A stretch of 64,000 nucleotides of DNA from Closterium sp. Naga37s-1 (lineage: Eukaryota > Streptophyta > Zygnematophyceae > Desmidiales > Closteriaceae), in the NCBI GenBank assembly GCA_947471745.1, contig CANJKZ010000724.1:3701501-3765500 (forward strand), read 5' to 3'. The position numbers were made by a program, and so were the translations under genes. The notes under the pieces are model-generated. The model did not search any database and was not told the origin of the DNA. It saw only the letters and a program-made list of their open reading frames with translations. Numbering within the stretch: the stretch's first letter is position 1; each line of letters opens with the position of its first letter. Shown here one piece after another: positions 30,872 to 41,580 of this stretch.

Positions 30872-33800
30872 TCATCGCGCGTTCCGCCCTGTGAGAGTCT
30901 GGTTCTGCATCAGCCACAGCAAGGGCTGGTGATCCGTCACCAGAGTAAAGTGCCTTCCCTGTAGGTACACTCGAAAGTGTCCCACTGCCCAAACTGCCGC
31001 TAGCCCCTCTCCCTCATATGACGAGTAGTTGGCCTCCGCCGGATTACAGGTTCTGCTCGCGAATGCGACTACCTTCTCCTGTCCTTCTTCCAGCTGGCTC
31101 AGCACCGCCCCCATGCCTACGCTACTCCAATCCGTGTAGAGCACGAAAGGCGCCTTCCCGTTCGGCAGCTTCAGTACGGCCCCGCTCTTCACCGCCTCCA
31201 TCAACCCCTTCAAGGCCTCTTCTTGTGGCTCCTCCCACTGCCACTTCTGATCTTCTCTCATTAGCTTGTTCAGTGGTGCCGCGCGCTTGCTGAAGTCGGG
31301 AATGAACTTTCTGTAGTAGTTCAGGAATCCCAAAAGTGCTCGTAGCCCGCTCCTGTCCCTTGGTCGCCCCACCCTGTCCAACACCTCCACCTTAGCCTTC
31401 TGGATGCTCAGCTCCCATCCTGCCACCTCAAACCCCAGGTAAGCCACGCTGCTGTATCCGAAACGGCACTTGCCCGGATGGCATGTTAGTCCCGCTGCTT
31501 GAATGGCCGTCAGTGTCGCCTCTATGTCCTCCACGTGTCTTTCGCTGTCCGGGCTAAAGATGATGACATCATCTATGTAACAGGCAGCTCCCTTAACCTC
31601 TCTTAGCACGGTGTCCATTACCCGTTGGAAGACTGCTGAAGCATTGCGCAGGCCGAACGGCATATAGTTCCACTCGTACAGGCCGTCTGGTCCATGGAAT
31701 GCCGTCTTTCGTTTATCCTCCTCTGCTATAGGGATTTGGTTAAAACCCTGCCGCAAATCCAGCGTAGAGAACACCCAGCTTCCGTGCAGCTGATCGAAAA
31801 TTTCCTCTGCCATGGGCATAGGGTAGCGGTCGCTAGCCGTCACTTTGTTTAGGCCCCTGTAGTCCCCACACATTCTCCTTGACAGGACTGCTCCTGTCAG
31901 ATCTGTCCTGGCGGCTACTACTGTGGCAGCTGCATAGTCTGAGGAAGAGCGGCGGATCAGTCCGGCCGCCAATAGCTCCTGGCATTTCGCGGTGCAGACC
32001 TCAATGTCCTGTGGGCTCATCCTCCGTCGTCTCTGATACACTGGCACCTCGCTGGTCAGAGGCAGGTGCATGGTACTCATCGTGCACTTCCCCAGCTCCT
32101 GCAAAGTGTGTGCGAATGCCGCTGCGTGCTTACGCAGCACTGCTTCCAGCCGAATTGCTGCAGTTCCTTGCAGGGCAGCGCCTATGTTCCATTGGTGTTC
32201 CCCTTCCGGCTCTCCTGCTGCCACTTGTCCTTCCGTGCCCTCGGCGACCTGTGGTGCTGGCTGTCCCTCATCCTCTACCTTCCTTTCCGCTTCGCTCTCC
32301 CCTCCTTCTCCAGCGTCTCCTGACCGCTCTTCTCCGCCGTCGCTCCTCAGCGCCATGTACACTCTCCTTGGGCCCAGGAATACTTCGTCAGGGTCAGGGA
32401 TCCATGCGTCCGTTGGATCCTCTCTCTCTTCACTGTCCCAATCCATTTCAGGCTCCCCCCCTTCTTCCACATCCTCCTCCTCCTCATCCTGGTCAGGGTA
32501 TCTCCCGGGTGCTTCATCCCTTTCCGCGTAGCTTCCCGTCCTCCTCTCCACCGGTACCCCCTTTTGACGTTCTTCCCGTGCTTCCTCCTCTAGCAGTTCT
32601 AGGAACCGCTCCGCTTCCCACTGCTTTCGGTCATCCCGCTCTGTCCTTGGGTTTACTCTCGCTGCATGATCTCTCCTCCTCTCCAGCCGCTTTTTCTCTA
32701 GGTGCCTCTGTAGGACTCCCACTAGCCAGTGTAACGCATTCAGATCCATCGCATTCCCCAGTGCCCTCTTTCTCTGCTGCTCCGTCACGTCTCCACTCGC
32801 CGTGGCTCCTGCCATGAATCCCATTGCCAGCTCTCGTTCCAATGCTGTAGGCTCTTCCCATACTCCCTTCAGGCTGTCGTACACCATCCCTGGGCCTTCT
32901 CTAGCACCTTCCATCTTGAACCCCTTCGCCTGGTCGTGTGCCACCAGGGTGGGCCATGCCTGCCGTGGCTTGCCCACCGCGTTGCATGGGTACTGCATCT
33001 CGTGGTCAGGGTATCTCACGGGAGCTGGGACTCTTGCAGGCTCGAGTATGTCCTGCACCAGGCGGGCACGCGGCCGCTCCATCATAGACAGCTCGTATAG
33101 GACGGCTGCCTCCGGTATCACGTTCTGCCAATACCTGCGAGGTCTGTGCGCCCTGCTACCGTTCTGCGCCGCGGCCCAAGCCACTCCTGCCCCCAACTCT
33201 GCACGAATTTCTGCCTCTGCTCTCTTCATCGCCTCTCTCCCGTCATCCCGGGTGTCCACATTCTCCACTATGTATGCTACCTCCCCTTGCTTCCTCTTGA
33301 TCATCTTCAACACTCGCACCAGCTTGCGGAACAGCCCACTCCTCGGATCCTCAAACCCCCTTCCTTCTCCTGCCCGTGATAAGCCCTGACACTCCCATCC
33401 TGCGACTACCAGATCTACGTGCCCCCAGTGGGCCAGCGCGTCTTCCTTCACATCCTCTACCCTGTGACACACCCATTCCGCCCCCCTTTCCACCGCGCCT
33501 GCATACAACTGCGAGGGGTAACGCTCTTCCAGCTTCTTAATGTGGTGCCAAGCCATGCAGTTCACCGCCTCATCATTTTCCACGTAGATATACTTCTCCA
33601 CCCTCAGCCCTGCCTTCAGCACTGCGGCCAGCCCCGTGCAAATACCCGCGAACAACTCCAGCAGCACTATAGGCTTGTGGAACACCCCCGCATCCAGGTG
33701 CAGCTCCCTCAGTCTACCACTCTCACCCCAACGCTGTCGGTGCCGATCTCGCTGCCTCCGTTCCTCATCCAATCTTTCCCAACCGAGAATCCCCAATTCT

Positions 33801-34981
33801 TCCTCCACAGTCCTGATCTCTGCCTGGTATGCCTCTCGTGGTTCTCGGCGGATGAATCTGACGGGCAGTTCTGCCACTGGCTGATTCTTCTCCCAGTACA
33901 TGACTCGGTACGTGAGTTTCTCCTCCCACATGCATATGGTAGCGCCGATGCAGTAGAGGAATTCCACACCCAGCAACAGATCGTAGTCTTCCGAGGGTGA
34001 GATTCCACACTGTAGCTTGACCGAAGACTCCTCTGGGCTTCCCTGCCGTATGTATATCTCAACCATGCTCCTGGTCTTCGGCATCCACTTGGTGCCTCCT
34101 CCCTCTGCTGTCATCAGCAGCAGGCCTTCTTCTATCTGTCGCTCCGGCCGATCTAGCTGCAGCTGCTGCGCAAGTCTCTTTCCGATCAGCACCGGGTGAG
34201 CCCCGGTGTCTATGATAGCCTGTTTCACTGCTACTCCTCCCACCGTTATATATCCCTTCTCTGCCACCAGCACAGACGCAGCGCAGCTGAGCCTCTCCAG
34301 TGGGTGGCGGCGCGGCGGGTGCAAGTCTTCTTCCTCTGCTGCTGCCCGGCGCCTCGGTCCCTCTTCCCTCCTTCCCTCCGTCCGTGGCCTCAGATTTCTC
34401 TCCCGCGTCCTCAGCCCCAACTCTTCGCGGTCCCTCGCAGGCCATGCCATCAGGCAGAAGTCCTCTTCGCTACTCTCCTCTTCTTCCCTCTTGGCCACCA
34501 TTGCCGGTTTCTTCTCCTCCCCCGACTCTCGCCCCTCCAACTGAGCTCTCAGCCTCTCGATTTCTGCCCGCATCTCCGCCACTTCGCTCCTGTCACGGCT
34601 GTCTCCCCTCCCTTCTCCCCTCTTCGAATAGCACTCCCTTTCCGCGTGCCCCCGTCGCCCGCACTTCCCGCACACCGGCGCTTCGGGGCAGTCGCGCCTC
34701 TGATGATCCTCTTGTCCACAGATCGAACACGCCGGCGGGTTCCTGCAGTCCCGCCTCAAATGTCCCATCTGCCCACAGTTGTGGCACTTGCGGGTATCTC
34801 CAGGGCCTCTCGGCGGTCGCTCCCTGTCTACTGGAGCCGCGCTCCATGCAGGCCTCCTGTGCTCTGGCGCACGTTCTGCCGTGCGCTCCACCTCGAACAG
34901 CCGCCTCCCGGTCTCCACTCTCTTCGCCGTTTCGTACGCCACGCCCAGCATTGCCGACGCCCCCATCTCAAAGATCTTCAC
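30872..34981 (-). CDS. Ty3/gypsy pol segment with embedded DNA methyltransferase (1369 codons open)
   Basis: Domains by residue. 66-117: three CCHC knuckles (CHNCGQMGHLRRDC and two more). 230-380: retroviral-type aspartic protease with IIDTGAHPVLIG (Asp258). 438-760: C5 cytosine methyltransferase. 770-930: acidic, Glu/Asp-rich linker. 950-1240: reverse transcriptase with LDLRQGFNQI and YIDDVIIF (1135-1142). From 1275: RNase H with LYTDWSSVGMGAVLS and, near 1322, YEGEGLAAVWA. The frame is open throughout and ends at a TGA that replaces Trp in NARWA. The fusion places the methyltransferase after protease and before reverse transcriptase, so it would be made as part of the polyprotein and could be cut out by the element's own protease. 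Confidence 0.93.
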   Translation of the reverse strand: MKIFEMGASAMLGVAYETAKRVETGRRLFEVERTAERAPEHRRPAWSAAPVDRERPPRGPGDTRKCHNCGQMGHLRRDCRNPPACSICGQEDHQRRDCPEAPVCGKCGRRGHAERECYSKRGEGRGDSRDRSEVAEMRAEIERLRAQLEGRESGEEKKPAMVAKREEEESSEEDFCLMAWPARDREELGLRTRERNLRPRTEGRREEGPRRRAAAEEEDLHPPRRHPLERLSCAASVLVAEKGYITVGGVAVKQAIIDTGAHPVLIGKRLAQQLQLDRPERQIEEGLLLMTAEGGGTKWMPKTRSMVEIYIRQGSPEESSVKLQCGISPSEDYDLLLGVEFLYCIGATICMWEEKLTYRVMYWEKNQPVAELPVRFIRREPREAYQAEIRTVEEELGILGWERLDEERRQRDRHRQRWGESGRLRELHLDAGVFHKPIVLLELFAGICTGLAAVLKAGLRVEKYIYVENDEAVNCMAWHHIKKLEERYPSQLYAGAVERGAEWVCHRVEDVKEDALAHWGHVDLVVAGWECQGLSRAGEGRGFEDPRSGLFRKLVRVLKMIKRKQGEVAYIVENVDTRDDGREAMKRAEAEIRAELGAGVAWAAAQNGSRAHRPRRYWQNVIPEAAVLYELSMMERPRARLVQDILEPARVPAPVRYPDHEMQYPCNAVGKPRQAWPTLVAHDQAKGFKMEGAREGPGMVYDSLKGVWEEPTALERELAMGFMAGATASGDVTEQQRKRALGNAMDLNALHWLVGVLQRHLEKKRLERRRDHAARVNPRTERDDRKQWEAERFLELLEEEAREERQKGVPVERRTGSYAERDEAPGRYPDQDEEEEDVEEGGEPEMDWDSEEREDPTDAWIPDPDEVFLGPRRVYMALRSDGGEERSGDAGEGGESEAERKVEDEGQPAPQVAEGTEGQVAAGEPEGEHQWNIGAALQGTAAIRLEAVLRKHAAAFAHTLQELGKCTMSTMHLPLTSEVPVYQRRRRMSPQDIEVCTAKCQELLAAGLIRRSSSDYAAATVVAARTDLTGAVLSRRMCGDYRGLNKVTASDRYPMPMAEEIFDQLHGSWVFSTLDLRQGFNQIPIAEEDKRKTAFHGPDGLYEWNYMPFGLRNASAVFQRVMDTVLREVKGAACYIDDVIIFSPDSERHVEDIEATLTAIQAAGLTCHPGKCRFGYSSVAYLGFEVAGWELSIQKAKVEVLDRVGRPRDRSGLRALLGFLNYYRKFIPDFSKRAAPLNKLMREDQKWQWEEPQEEALKGLMEAVKSGAVLKLPNGKAPFVLYTDWSSVGMGAVLSQLEEGQEKVVAFASRTCNPAEANYSSYEGEGLAAVWAVGHFRVYLQGRHFTLVTDHQPLLWLMQNQTLTGRNAR
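32702..33670 (-). other. C5 cytosine DNA methyltransferase domain inside the gypsy polyprotein
   Basis: Residues 438-760 of the pol segment. Motif I LLELFAGICTGLAAVLKAG binds S-adenosylmethionine, and YVEND is the motif II acidic pair. Motif IV is AGWECQGLSRAGEG with catalytic Cys531 (codon 33391-33389). Motif VI is VENVDTR (ENV), motif VIII is RPRRYWQN, motif IX includes WPTLVAHDQ and motif X RALGNAMDLNALHW. Motif IV reads WECQG instead of the common PPCQG or SPCQG. The RPRxYW type motif VIII and the short target-recognition part between VIII and IX suggest a DNMT3/DRM-like de novo enzyme rather than a maintenance DNMT1/CMT; that placement is my inference. No inactivating change is visible. 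Confidence 0.9.
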
Positions 34982-35804
34982 CTGTACGTCCCGCTACAGC
35001 TCGTAATTCAGTCCATTCAGAAATTTGCTGACGAGTCTGCCTTGGTCCACACAATTCATGTCGTCCGCTAGCTCCACCAGTCGCCCGTAGTAAGCCAGCA
35101 GTGACTCTCCCGACTTTCGTTTGAACCCGCGGAATTCGCCGCTCCGGCGTCTGCAGAGGAAACTGTTCTCGCAGCATCTCCAGGAAGCGCCTCGTGGGGT
35201 CCCTTTCCCCAGCCGGCGCCTGTGCCGCCCAATCCAACAACTCGCGCCTGCAGATGCGATAATAAGTCTCCGCTTCTCCCGTCAGGGTATTCGCCAGCCC
35301 TCTGAAGAACTCCTCCGCATCCAATCGATCTCGCTCCCATCGCGCGCGCAGATTCTCTAGCTGCATCAAGTAGTTCTTCAGCGAGGGACCGCGCCTGACT
35401 TCCCCCGAAAAGCGTTCCGGCACCTCCACCTTAGGCAGCATAGTATAACGCCAGTGCGTTAATGCCACGTCTTCCTCAAAGCCTTGCCACGATGCACTTC
35501 GGCGATACGGTCTGTCGCTATTCCGGCCAGCTCGGGTTGCCGCCGCTGTTTCTCCGATCGGCAGTCCCTCCCCTTTCTCCTTTGTTTCCTCCTTTTCTGC
35601 GCGGCGCGGCTCTTTGTGCGCTTCTCCTGAGCCCGTGGCTCCGCCCGGCCTCTTTTCGCCCATTCCTTCCGCGCCTTGCGCGTTCGCTTCCGCCATCTCG
35701 CCTTCCTTCTTCAGGTCCTTCACTGCAAAATCTAGCCCCGATCGAGTGGGCATCCAAGCCTGAATGCTTGTTTGTGATAAGCCCTTGGCTCCTTCACATA
35801 ACAC
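34982..35804 (-). pseudogene. Ty3/gypsy gag (frameshifted)
   Basis: The first part, from about 35804 (an in-frame ATG also lies at 35756) to about 35140, reads a Ty3-type gag core (PKVEVPERFSGE, LMQLENLRARWERDRLDAEEFF, REQFPLQTPERR). From there the gag continues in the pol frame as EFRGFKRKSGESLLAYYGRLVELADDM, with a TAG at 34994-34996 before joining the pol segment at 34981. Only one shift is needed. It could be a mutation or a remnant of programmed frameshifting, but its position inside the gag core argues for mutation. Confidence 0.75.
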
Positions 35805-36443
35805 ACTCTGCGAATCGCTTTATTCCATCCTAGCTTGCAATATCTCCTTTTCCTCACTACTTGCTCGAGTAGGTGCAAGAATATCGTGTTCAAAGGAAAC
35901 ATACAAGCATTCAGGATAGCTACCACAAGGTACCTCCTATCTACCAGATCGGCCTCCGCCTCACTCATCCTGCCTACCCTTGCCTGTCCGCAGAGGCTAA
36001 CGCGACTTTGGAACAGACTAGCAACCACCCTGCCAACTGCCTCTGCTGCCCGCCTCCTGCTTCTTTCCCTCCAGCTGCCACTGTGCTGTTCCAGCTGGCT
36101 CCTTGGAGCACACCTGCACACATACGAAAGCAAACACACATGCATGCGAGCACCCATCCGAGCTGATGTGGTAACCTGCTGGCCCTGCCGCTGCCAAGCG
36201 CTGTAGTTTCAACCCTTGCCCTCCTCCCACTTACGTAAGTCCCGCCCTGTTTGCTCCCCATGCCTTTCCCCAACCTTTCGCTTCGGCAGACGTCACCCTC
36301 CCGCGCACCCACTTGTCTCCCCGCAAACCTCAATCCTCACCTTGACCCTTCGCATCCCATCCTCGGCACTGCCCTCCTCGCTATCTACAGTATATACAAT
36401 TTGTACACTTCCCGATCTCTCCTCACTATCCCGCTCACATTCA
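35805..36443 (-). other. Ty3/gypsy leader and possible 5' LTR
   Basis: Non-coding stretch between gag and the truncated Copia-C. The Copia-C frame is lost abruptly at about 36443 next to TGTCACATTTATGTG on the minus strand, which has the TGT start expected of an LTR. With no 3' LTR to compare, the LTR end and primer-binding site cannot be fixed. Confidence 0.4.
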
Positions 36444-38629
36444 CATAAATGTGACACTTGTAGGGCATCCCAGCAGCCCCCAACAAGGTCTTAGCCGCCT
36501 CGCCAATTGTCCGGTTGGCACGCTCAGCAATGCCGTTTTGCTGCGTTGTTCCTGGGCAGGTCAACGGGTGTTGAATGCCGTTCCTCTTGAGAAAATTGGT
36601 GAATTCCGCTCCAAGGAACTCTCCATCACGGTCGCTCCTCAGCACCTTCACCAGCCGCATCTCTTGCCGCTCCACCATCGGCAACCAATCCTCCTTGATC
36701 GCCGCTGCAGCATCGCTTTTCTTGGACAAGGGATGAGTCCATGTGAATCTGCTCCATTCATCCACCATGGTGAGGAAGTAGAGCACTCCCCTAGTCCCCT
36801 CAGTCCTCATAGGACCCACCAGGTCCATGTGCACCACCTCCAATGGTGCCTTCGCCGATCCCTCTGCACGTCGAAACGGGAACCGCGCAAACTTGTTTTC
36901 CATACACGCCTCGCAGCTGCCATAGTGAGCGCCATCTCCTTGTAGTTGCAGCCCATGCATGCACTTCTCCTTATGCATCACCTCCAATGTTGAAACACCT
37001 ACGTGTGCGAGCCGCCGATGCCAAGTCTCCCAATCCGCATGGCGCGATGTAGCCGATGCCTTCACCGCCACACTTCCTCCAATCAGCTCCTCTCCTTGCA
37101 CACCTTGCTGCTCCTCCTCGGTGACACTCTCGTTCATAGATGCCTCCGCTGCCGCCTTGCCCGATTTCCGCCACGGGAGGACCGGGATCTGCCACATCCG
37201 CTTGTGGACATCCCCTTTCCGCTGCAGGTCCTAAATCAGCCGCTCATTGTTGTAGGCACGATAGCGCTCCAAGCCAATCGTCTCGTTGTTCACACCTGCA
37301 TCTCCCAAACGGCCAGTGGAAATCAGATTCGCGCACAATTCCGGCACCCACAGCACGTTCTTCAACCCTACGAGCTCTCCATCCGCTCCCATGAACTTGG
37401 CGCATCCCATGCCCATGACCTTGGCCTTGGCGCCCGTCGCAGATGTGACTGTAAAGATAGGTGCGGGCTGAATCTCATCAAGAAGGTCCGCACGAGGAGT
37501 CATGTGCCACGAGCTTCCCGAGTCAATCACCCAAGGGGTTAGGGGGTGTAGGAGAACCTTGGCAGCCATAGCGAGGTCGGTTGCACCTTCGTTCACGAAG
37601 AAGAAGAACCCGGCCTTCCGCTCCTCAGATTTGCCGCCTTTCTCCTCCTCTTTCTCCTCTCCACTAGCTCCCATGACTCCTCTTGTCACCATGCTGGTTG
37701 CTTGATGAAGGCGGGGTCCAATCCTTGGGTCAATGGTAGCACTTCCGCCAACAATGTCCGCGCTTCTTGCAGTAGAAGCACACCTCCCCTTGACCCCCGC
37801 CACCATCCTCCATAAGGTTGTCCTTGTTCTTGCCCTTCCACTTCTTCTTGAAGCCACTCTTTCCACCTCCAACTCCATAGCCAGCCCCCTCCTCCGAGCG
37901 TTCCACACTCCGCCGCCGCAAGTCCTCCTCAAAGATGCACGCACGAATATAATCCACGTTCCACTGGGGCTGTTGAGAGTTGAGGTTGATCGCAAGGGCA
38001 GACCACGACTCCGGCAGCCGTATCACGATCTCCATGCATTGCACGAACTCCAGGTAGACCACACCGCCGCCTTGGAGCTTCGTGAAGATGTCCCGCATCT
38101 CATCCAACACCGGTTGCATCGGCTCTCCATCAACGAACTTGATGTCGTGCAACCGCCGCGCAACGATGCAAGTAGCATGTGTCGGTGAGTGCACATCCAG
38201 AAGCATCCTCCAAGCCTTGGGGCCACACTCTGGATCACCCAAGAGGTCCTTGATGTGGTCAAGTTGTCGCCCGCCAACCGCTTGCACCATGAGCATGTAC
38301 GCGTCGAACGATCGCTTCATCCATGCTCCTTTCAGCTCCGCGGCCTCCGGAATCTTCTCCTTCCCCTCCACCAGATCCAATAGCTTGTATTGGGTTTAAA
38401 TCAGCCTCATGCGGAAACTCCAGTGCTCGTAGTCCTCCCCCATAAACTTCTTAATAGAGAACGCCTTCACAGGATCCACGGTAGTAGGAGATGGTCTAGA
38501 AGTTGAGGGTAGCGTAGGGTTGGCTGGTTGGTGAGTCCCCACTCCTCCACCAGCAACTCCCCCCTGCTCTCAAGCCTCTCTACCTCTAGCCATCTCGCCA
38601 TTCTCACCTCCGGAGTCCGTACCATTCAT
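36444..38629 (-). pseudogene. Copia-C fragment: gag, protease, start of integrase
   Basis: Gag starts at ATG 38629-38627 and reads in one frame through FSIKKFMGEDYEHWSF and a UBN2-like core to a CCHC knuckle (CFYCKKRGHCWRKC near 37750), with TGA near 38572 and TAA near 38400. A frameshift near 37720 precedes the protease (WVIDSGSSWHMTP) and GLKNVLWVPELCANLIS. TAG at 37231-37233 precedes the pre-integrase (WHRRLAHVG) and integrase with RSDRDGEFLG and NGIAERANR. Everything after AAGMPYK is missing. It resembles Copia-A more than Copia-B or D. Note RSDRDGEF instead of the usual RSDRGGEF. Confidence 0.85.
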
Positions 38630-38760
38630 ATTGAGGCCTTATGAACGGTGGAAACTTGAGAAATCATTTGGAGAGAATTCTGCCAGAAATTTCAACTTTA
38701 CAAAAATCGCCGTCGCAGACTGGATAATTGGAACGCGGTTCGACCGCCAATCAAAAGTTT
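38630..38760. other. Junction between Copia-C and Copia-D3
   Basis: About 130 bp with no match to either neighbouring element by eye. The Copia-D3 homology begins near 38761. Confidence 0.3.
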
Positions 38761-40749
38761 GCAAGGTGGATATCTTTGCTCTAGACTATGACACTATCCT
38801 CACTACCATGTATGCTTTGTCTATTAGTACTCAGGGTGACTGTTACCTGTGTGTGCCGCCCGACCCTGGTATAGCGGCTGCTGCTTTAGGTGCGGTTGAG
38901 TCTGCTCTAGGTGCTGGTGAGTCTGCTCTCTCTGGTACTGCACCTGCTGAGGCCTTGCACACCTTTACGCTTGACTCAGATGCTTCCCGATGCTTCTTTC
39001 GTGACAGCACCATAGTCACACCGCTAGCAGCACCGATTGCAATCTCTCTGGCTGATCCCTCTGGGGGACCGGTTCTTGCACGTTCCTCTACTGTTCTCCC
39101 GTGTCCGGCGGTTCCGTCTGGCTCACTGTCAGGTCTTCACCCCCCCTCGTTCTCTACGAACTTGGTGAGCAACGCCCTCCTTCAGGATGAATCGGTTAAT
39201 ACCTTTACTCCTTGGGGACAGCATGTCGCGATCTGCACGTGTGCACGGACGGGCCGTCACCTGGCCACGTTCACCTGTCGGCCTGGGTCGAGCCTGTACA
39301 CACAGAATACTTCGCCTCCTCAGGTCGCTGCGTCTGCGTCCGCGTCAGCTTAGCTAGCAGCCTCCTGCTCGTGTCGCGCCCTGTCGCACCAGACTCTCCT
39401 TTGGCACCACCACCTAGGTCACCCCTCTCTACCACGCCTCCGTGGCATGCACTATCGCCTTCTTGTCTCTGGTCTTCCCAGGTCTCTACCTCCCCTCCCA
39501 CCCTCGCCTGCCCCTCCCTACCTTCCCTGTGTCGAGGGGCGGCAGCGCGCCGCTCCTCACTCCTCCTCGTTTCCCCCGACGACTGCTCCCCTGCAGACTC
39601 TCCACATGGACGTGTGGGGCCCAGCTCGAGTCCAAGTACAGGGCCGCGAGTGATACTTTTTGCTGGTTGTTGACGACTACTCGCATTACACCACGGTCTT
39701 CCCTTGCGCACCAAGGGTGAGGTCCCTGATGTTTTGATCCCGTGGATCCGCGCTACCCGTCTCCAGCTCCGCGAGCGGTTCGGGACGGACTTTCCCGTCC
39801 TGCGTCTGCACTCTGACAGAGGTGGTGAGTTTGCCTCTGACTTCCTGCGGGACTTTTGTCGTGGGAAGGGCATTCGCCAGACGTTCACGCTCCCGGCCTC
39901 ACCATAGCAGAATGGGATTGCTGAGCGCCGCATTGGATTAGTCATGGAGGTCGCTCGTACCTCCATGGTCCATGCGGCTGCCCCCCATTTTCTGTGGCCG
40001 TTTGCGGTCCGGTACGCAGCGCATCAGCTCAACCTCTAGCCCCGTGTCTCCTTGCCGGAGACATCGCCAACTCTGCGTTGGACGGGAGAGGTTGGCGATG
40101 CATCAGTGTTCCGGGTCTGGGGATCTCGTGCCTTTGTTCACGATACCTCTGGGGACAAGCTCCGCCCGTGCCATTCCCTGTGTCTTCTTGGTTTTCCCCC
40201 TGACGTGCCTGGCTAGCAGTTTTAGCACCCCACCTCGCACCGTGTTCTGTCCTCTCATGACGTCACGTTTGATGAGTCGGTTCCCTTTTACTGTCTCTTC
40301 CCCTACCGCACTGCCCCTCCCCCTCCCCCACCGCTCTTCCTTGCTCCAGGTCCCCCTCCGGTAGACCCACTCCCCCCTCAGGGTCCTGCTCCTTCATGTG
40401 TGTCTCTGGTAGACCCACTCCCCTTGGTTGAGCCTGTCAAGGTCACTGATGACTCTGGTGCTGCTGGGGGTGCTGCGTCTACGGGTGCTGAGCTTGCGGG
40501 TGCTGAGCCTGGGTGTGAGGAGCCTGGGGGTGCTGAGCCTATGCGCGAGGAGCCTAGGGGTGCTAAGCCTGCGGTTGCAGAGCCTGAGCATGAGGAGCCA
40601 GGAGGTGCTGAGCCTGCGAGTGTGGAGCCCGGGGGTGCTAAGTCTGAGCGTGCGGAGCATGGGGGTGCTGAGTCTGGGGGTGCTGAGCCTAGGGGTCCTA
40701 CGTCTACACTACGGGAGCCTCTCTCACCACAGCAGCTGGTACGCTCGGC

Positions 40750-41580
40750 GCTGTAGCCTTCGGCGTGGCGCTGCTGGAGCTGGAGGCCCTGGAGCTGCTG
40801 GTCCTGGAGGTGCTGGTGGTGCTGGCACTATTGGTCCCGGGGGTGCTCGTGCTGGTGGCGCTGGAGCTGCCGGAGCTGGTGGTGCTGCTCGTGCTGGAGG
40901 TGCTAGAGGTAGTGGAGTTTATGGATCTTCTGGAGCTGGTGGTGCTGCTGCTGTTCGAGGTGCTGGAGCTGCTAGTCCCCGAGGTGCCTGTACTAGAGGT
41001 ACTGGAGCTGTTGGAGCTGGTGGTGGTGCTGCTGGTGTTAGAGGTGCTGGAGCTGCTGGTCCTGGGGGTGCTCGTACTGGAGGTACTGGAGCTGCTGGAG
41101 CTGGTGGTAGTGCTACTGCTGCTGCTGGAGGTGCTAGAGCTGCTAGTCCCGGGGGTGCTCGTACTGAAGGTACTGGAGCTGCCGGAGCTGGTGGTACTGT
41201 CGGTACTGGTGGTGCTGGTGGAGCTGGCACTGCTAGTCCTGGAGGTGCTCGTATTGAAGGTTCTAGAGGTGCTCTCTTGCTGCAGCAACTACACGAGTGG
41301 TACACTCAGCACTGCCGCCTTCAGAGTGGCTCTGCTGGGGCTGGAGGCACTGCGCCTGGAGGCGCGGGAGCTGGAGGTACTCGCGCGGCCGGAGCTGGTG
41401 GTACTGCGGACTCTAGAGCTGGAGGCCCTGGAGCTGTAGGCACTGGAGCTGGTGACCCGAGAGCTGGAGGTGCTGGAGCTGGAGTTTCTGGAGTTGCTGG
41501 AGACCCTGGAGCTGCTGGTACTAGTACTGGTGGTGGTGCTGGAGGAGCTGGTACTGGTGGTGCTGCACCGCCGCGTCTGT
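40750..41580 (+). repeat. Gly/Ala-coding GCTGGAGGTGCTG-type low-complexity tract in D3
   Basis: Simple trinucleotide-like repeat (GGAGCTGGTGGTGCT and variants) in the integrase-reverse transcriptase linker. It still reads open in the D frame as Gly/Ala-rich sequence while neighbouring domains are broken, because such repeats rarely give stops. Confidence 0.8.

Larger units (their letters stand above)
29393..36443 (-). mobile_element. Ty3/gypsy retrotransposon relic carrying a DNA methyltransferase
   Basis: Order from 36443 down to 29393: possible 5' LTR or leader, gag, three CCHC knuckles, protease, C5 cytosine methyltransferase, reverse transcriptase, RNase H, H2C2 zinc finger, integrase. 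The 3' end is cut just after integrase and no 3' LTR exists. Damage seen: a gag frameshift near 35135, a TAG at 34994-34996, and TGA at 30872-30874. The 4.1-kb stretch holding protease, methyltransferase and reverse transcriptase is undamaged. Charophyte algae are one of two lineages in which retrotransposons with captured methyltransferases have been described, which fits. Confidence 0.9.

Noticed and set aside
31879-35071. Large plus-strand frames opposite the gypsy element
   Set aside because: Antisense shadows of a GC-rich coding region; no domains, while the minus strand holds the clear polyprotein.
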